Positions 62,031 through 64,000 of a stretch of 64,000 nucleotides of DNA are shown piece by piece. How positions within the stretch are numbered: the stretch's first letter is position 1; each line of letters opens with the position of its first letter. Origin of the DNA: Dawidia soli (lineage in GTDB: Bacteria > Bacteroidota > Bacteroidia > Cytophagales > Cyclobacteriaceae); contig NZ_JAHESC010000029.1 in assembly GCF_018598185.1 (NCBI RefSeq), positions 1 through 64,000 of the forward strand, written 5' to 3'. The notes beneath the pieces are model-generated. The model had not been told where the DNA came from and did no database searches. It saw nothing but the letters and a program-made list of their open reading frames with translations. Position numbers and translations under genes: made by a program.

Positions 62031-62305
62031 TCTATTCCTAAGTCGTAGCAGATCCGGTGTTCCAGCTTTATTTCGCCCACGGGGATTCCCGATGACTCGC
62101 TAACAATTCCGATGATGATCTTTTCAGTATCCCCTTTGTTCAGGGTTACCTTGGTATAGACACAGTCGGCGAAATCCTGAACCGTTACAATTTCGGCAGC
62201 CTCCTTGTCGGGAATGGCGATATCAAAATACTTCTCGACACGGATCACTAATTCTACGCTATCAAGTCCCATAGGCGATTGTTTAATGGATGCGCATTTT
62301 ATCAT
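62027..62305 (-). CDS. Acyl-carrier-like protein, apparently circularly permuted
   Basis: A 92-residue soluble protein. Residues about 12-53 (MGLDSVELVIRVEKYFDIAI, PDKEAAEIVTVQDFADCV) match helices 2-4 of acyl carrier proteins. Residues about 58-92 (DTEKIIIGIVSESSGIPVGE, IKLEHRICYDLGID) match helix 1 and the loop that in normal ACPs comes before helix 2. Thus the order is 2-3-4-1. In E. coli AcpP, DSLDTVELV follows EDLGA; here the protein ends at DLGID and begins at GLDSVELV, so by alignment the phosphopantetheine Ser falls at the cut, and Gly replaces it. The ATG overlaps the upstream channel gene stop (ATGA). Confidence 0.7.
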   Translation of the reverse strand: MIKCASIKQSPMGLDSVELVIRVEKYFDIAIPDKEAAEIVTVQDFADCVYTKVTLNKGDTEKIIIGIVSESSGIPVGEIKLEHRICYDLGID

Positions 62306-62925
62306 CTGGAACCCAGTCGGCGCATGGCAAACGCCATCATCTGTTCGGGAAAGAGGAACGTGGCGAACATGATGCCGGAAAAGCCCAGGCAGATCCAGAT
62401 GTTTATGAATGACAGTATAAAGATCGTAACCGACATGGCCGGTGCCAGGAAATAATAACGGGTGATCATTTTTAGCAAGGCTTCGGACTCGTGCTTCATC
62501 AGATCCATCCGCACGGCATGCAACCAGATAAAATACATAGACGTACCCATCAGGGCAAAGTTGAGCGCATAAACGCCTACCGCCGTGCTCTGCTGGGGTG
62601 TGTTGATATACTTCGACAGCAGGGCCGTGGCAAAGGGTGTAAACGTTACGACCAACAGCTTAAAGCCGTTCAATAACAGCAGCTTGCTGTTGTTCTTATA
62701 GATATGGTCGAACATATAGTGGTGGTTGATCCAGCACACCAGGATGGTGAAAAAGCCGATCAGGAAAGAGAGGTAGGTGGGCCAGTCGGCCAGAAGCAGA
62801 TCCAACAGTTTCTGCCCCTCGGTTATGGTGGGAACGTGGATGTCGAGCACAAGCAACGTAATGGCGAATCCAAATACCCCGTCACTGAAAGATTCCAAAC
62901 GGGATGTTTCTTTTGTAGTGGTCAT
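62302..62925 (-). CDS. TMEM175-like (DUF1211) potassium channel
   Basis: A 207-residue membrane protein with about six helices. The family signature is in helix 1 (RLESFSDGVFGFAITLLVLD, with the FSDGVFA-type motif). Helix 3 and loop WINHHYMFDHI, and helices at about 75-95, 115-135, 155-170 and 180-195 fit the single-repeat bacterial TMEM175 channel, which works as a tetramer and conducts K+. The function in this organism is inferred only from the family. It ends in ATGA overlap with the acyl-carrier-like gene, so the two are translationally coupled. Confidence 0.85.
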   Translation of the reverse strand: MTTTKETSRLESFSDGVFGFAITLLVLDIHVPTITEGQKLLDLLLADWPTYLSFLIGFFTILVCWINHHYMFDHIYKNNSKLLLLNGFKLLVVTFTPFATALLSKYINTPQQSTAVGVYALNFALMGTSMYFIWLHAVRMDLMKHESEALLKMITRYYFLAPAMSVTIFILSFINIWICLGFSGIMFATFLFPEQMMAFAMRRLGSR

Positions 62926-63048
62926 AAGATAAACTCGGATTTAAAAATAGGAAAACCGAGCTGTTGTATAGCCTGTGTACAAAGAAATACTGGAAGATTG
63001 TTGACGGGCTTTACGGCCGCGTAGTGTACCGGTTGCCAGGCGTCTCCG

Positions 63049-63954
63049 TCACGCCTGCATCCGGAACTCCTTGGGAGCTACGCCCACCTTGTTCTTAAAT
63101 ATCTTGGTGAAGTGGGAGGGATGCTCAAACCCCAGGTCGTAAGCTATTTCGCTGATCGACTTCGGCGTGCCCCAGAGCATGGATTTCGCCTTCTCTACCA
63201 GTTGCAGGTGGATATGCTCCTGCGTGGTCTTGCCGGTATATTTATTCAGCAGGTCCGACAGGTAGTTTGGGGAGAGGTTCAGCTGTGTGGCAAAATACCT
63301 GACGTCGGGCAGTCCTTCGTTGATCAGGGTGTCTTTGGAGAAGTAGTCCAGCAGGGCGGTTTCAAATTGTTGCACGATGTCGTGGTTTACTTTGGCGCGG
63401 ACCAGGAACTGCCGGTCGTAGAACCGGGTGCAATAGTTCAACACCAGCTCGATGTTGCTGACGATCAGGTCCTGCGTGTGATGGTCGATGTTTTGCCCGT
63501 ACTCGCGACGGATGTTCTCGCCGCATTCGCGCAGGATCTTTTTCTCGGTGTCCGACACATGCAGGGCCTCGCGGGTGTCGTAGTGGAAATAAGAGTAGCC
63601 CTGGATCTTTTTGCTCAGCGCGGTGCGGTAAAGCAGGTCGGGGTGGAAGAACAGGCCCCAGCCTTCGTTGTAGGTGATCTTGCGCTGCGTGTGGATCGCC
63701 TGTCCGGGCGCGGTAAAGACCAGGGTGCCTTCGTCGAAGTCGTATTGCGAACGGCCGTATTTCATGGTGCCCTTGACCTGCTTGAGATATACCGCGTAAA
63801 AACCGAGCCGGTATGCTGTCTCGTTTTCGCTGAAGTTGTCGCGGGTGATCTCGTCCAGGGACAGGAATGATACCAGCGGATGTTGGGGCGCCGGCACGCT
63901 GTACAGGCGGTGCAGGTCGCTGATGGTGGCTATGTCGACAAAGGAGTTCGTCAT
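63049..63954 (-). CDS. AraC family transcriptional regulator
   Basis: A 301-residue regulator. The N-terminal AraC-type sensing domain (about 20-140; YRLGFYAVYLKQVKGTMKYG, DEGTLVFTAPGQAIHTQRKI) is cupin-like and the C-terminal HTH pair (about 200-301) includes RYFATQLNLSPNYLSDLL and ISEIAYDLGFEHPSHFTKIF, ending KVGVAPKEFRMQA. Its target is not evident within the window; the gene lies at the window edge on the minus strand, so a target may lie beyond 64 kb. Confidence 0.9.
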   Translation of the reverse strand: MTNSFVDIATISDLHRLYSVPAPQHPLVSFLSLDEITRDNFSENETAYRLGFYAVYLKQVKGTMKYGRSQYDFDEGTLVFTAPGQAIHTQRKITYNEGWGLFFHPDLLYRTALSKKIQGYSYFHYDTREALHVSDTEKKILRECGENIRREYGQNIDHHTQDLIVSNIELVLNYCTRFYDRQFLVRAKVNHDIVQQFETALLDYFSKDTLINEGLPDVRYFATQLNLSPNYLSDLLNKYTGKTTQEHIHLQLVEKAKSMLWGTPKSISEIAYDLGFEHPSHFTKIFKNKVGVAPKEFRMQA

Positions 63955-64000
63955 CGCTTTGGTTTAGTAAAGATACGGTAAAAATCGGCAAGTAGCTCCG

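Overview
The window reads as chromosomal DNA of a free-living member of the Bacteroidota (Cytophagia/Chitinophagia-like; I cannot place it further). The reasons are: many lipoproteins with an acidic stretch directly after the lipobox Cys, MacB/FtsX permeases of the long Bacteroidota type, numerous AraC-type and small Crp/Fnr-type regulators, an almost complete lack of Shine-Dalgarno motifs, and several promoters with the Bacteroidota pattern TTTG-N19-21-TAnnTTTG (best at 8518-8549, 48034-48066 and 57858-57889). Base composition is near 50% GC, with a few more AT-rich genes (about 2.4-3.7 kb, 22.2-23.2 kb, 35.9-36.9 kb). No rRNA, tRNA, CRISPR array, prophage or insertion sequence was recognised.

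Layout. 0-4.5 kb: a TPR membrane protein, a DHFR-like reductase, small hypotheticals and an acidic-tagged lipoprotein. 4.6-13.6 kb: exported proteins for binding or attacking extracellular polymers (ricin-type beta-trefoil plus beta-propeller lipoprotein, M57 protease with a CBM6-like module, IPT/NHL lipoprotein), a CrtI-like FAD oxidoreductase and a large Cys-rich transthyretin-like protein without a signal peptide. 13.8-21.7 kb: methyltransferase, four-PAS histidine kinase, cupin, GH20 hexosaminidase, TPR lipoprotein. 21.9-22.3 kb: an intergenic array of palindromic repeats, followed by a gene broken by two one-base shifts. 23.2-36.9 kb: small regulator/enzyme pairs (AraC with aldo/keto reductase, AraC with VOC, SDR with Crp/Fnr, Crp/Fnr with a DUF308-like membrane protein), a sulfatase, an FtsX permease and a SUKH protein. 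37.0-45.3 kb: a multi-pass membrane protein, an APC permease, an M28 peptidase, an AraC/epoxide hydrolase pair and unknown genes. 45.3-55.6 kb: a second FtsX permease, a PHP-type (CehA/McbA-like) exported protein, DUF1028, a broken GNAT gene, an OmpL47-type repeat protein, an outer-membrane barrel and a diheme cytochrome c lipoprotein. 55.7-57.8 kb: mnmH-selD, the tRNA selenouridine operon. 57.9-64 kb: a TetR/hydrolase pair with matching operators, a propeller protein with DUF1801, an ATP-grasp enzyme, a TMEM175-like channel coupled to a small acyl-carrier-like protein, and an AraC regulator.

The most interesting signals are: (1) a small protein at 62027-62305 whose sequence reads as a circularly permuted acyl carrier protein cut exactly at the phosphopantetheine serine, translationally coupled to a TMEM175-like channel; (2) two copies of the palindrome TTAACTTAAGT(T/G)AA placed 32-33 bp upstream of -10-like boxes for a Crp/Fnr gene and its convergent neighbour; (3) two near-identical TetR operators lying in the same place in two promoters, one of which would give a leaderless tetR message; and (4) three genes broken by small indels, which are either young pseudogenes or assembly errors.
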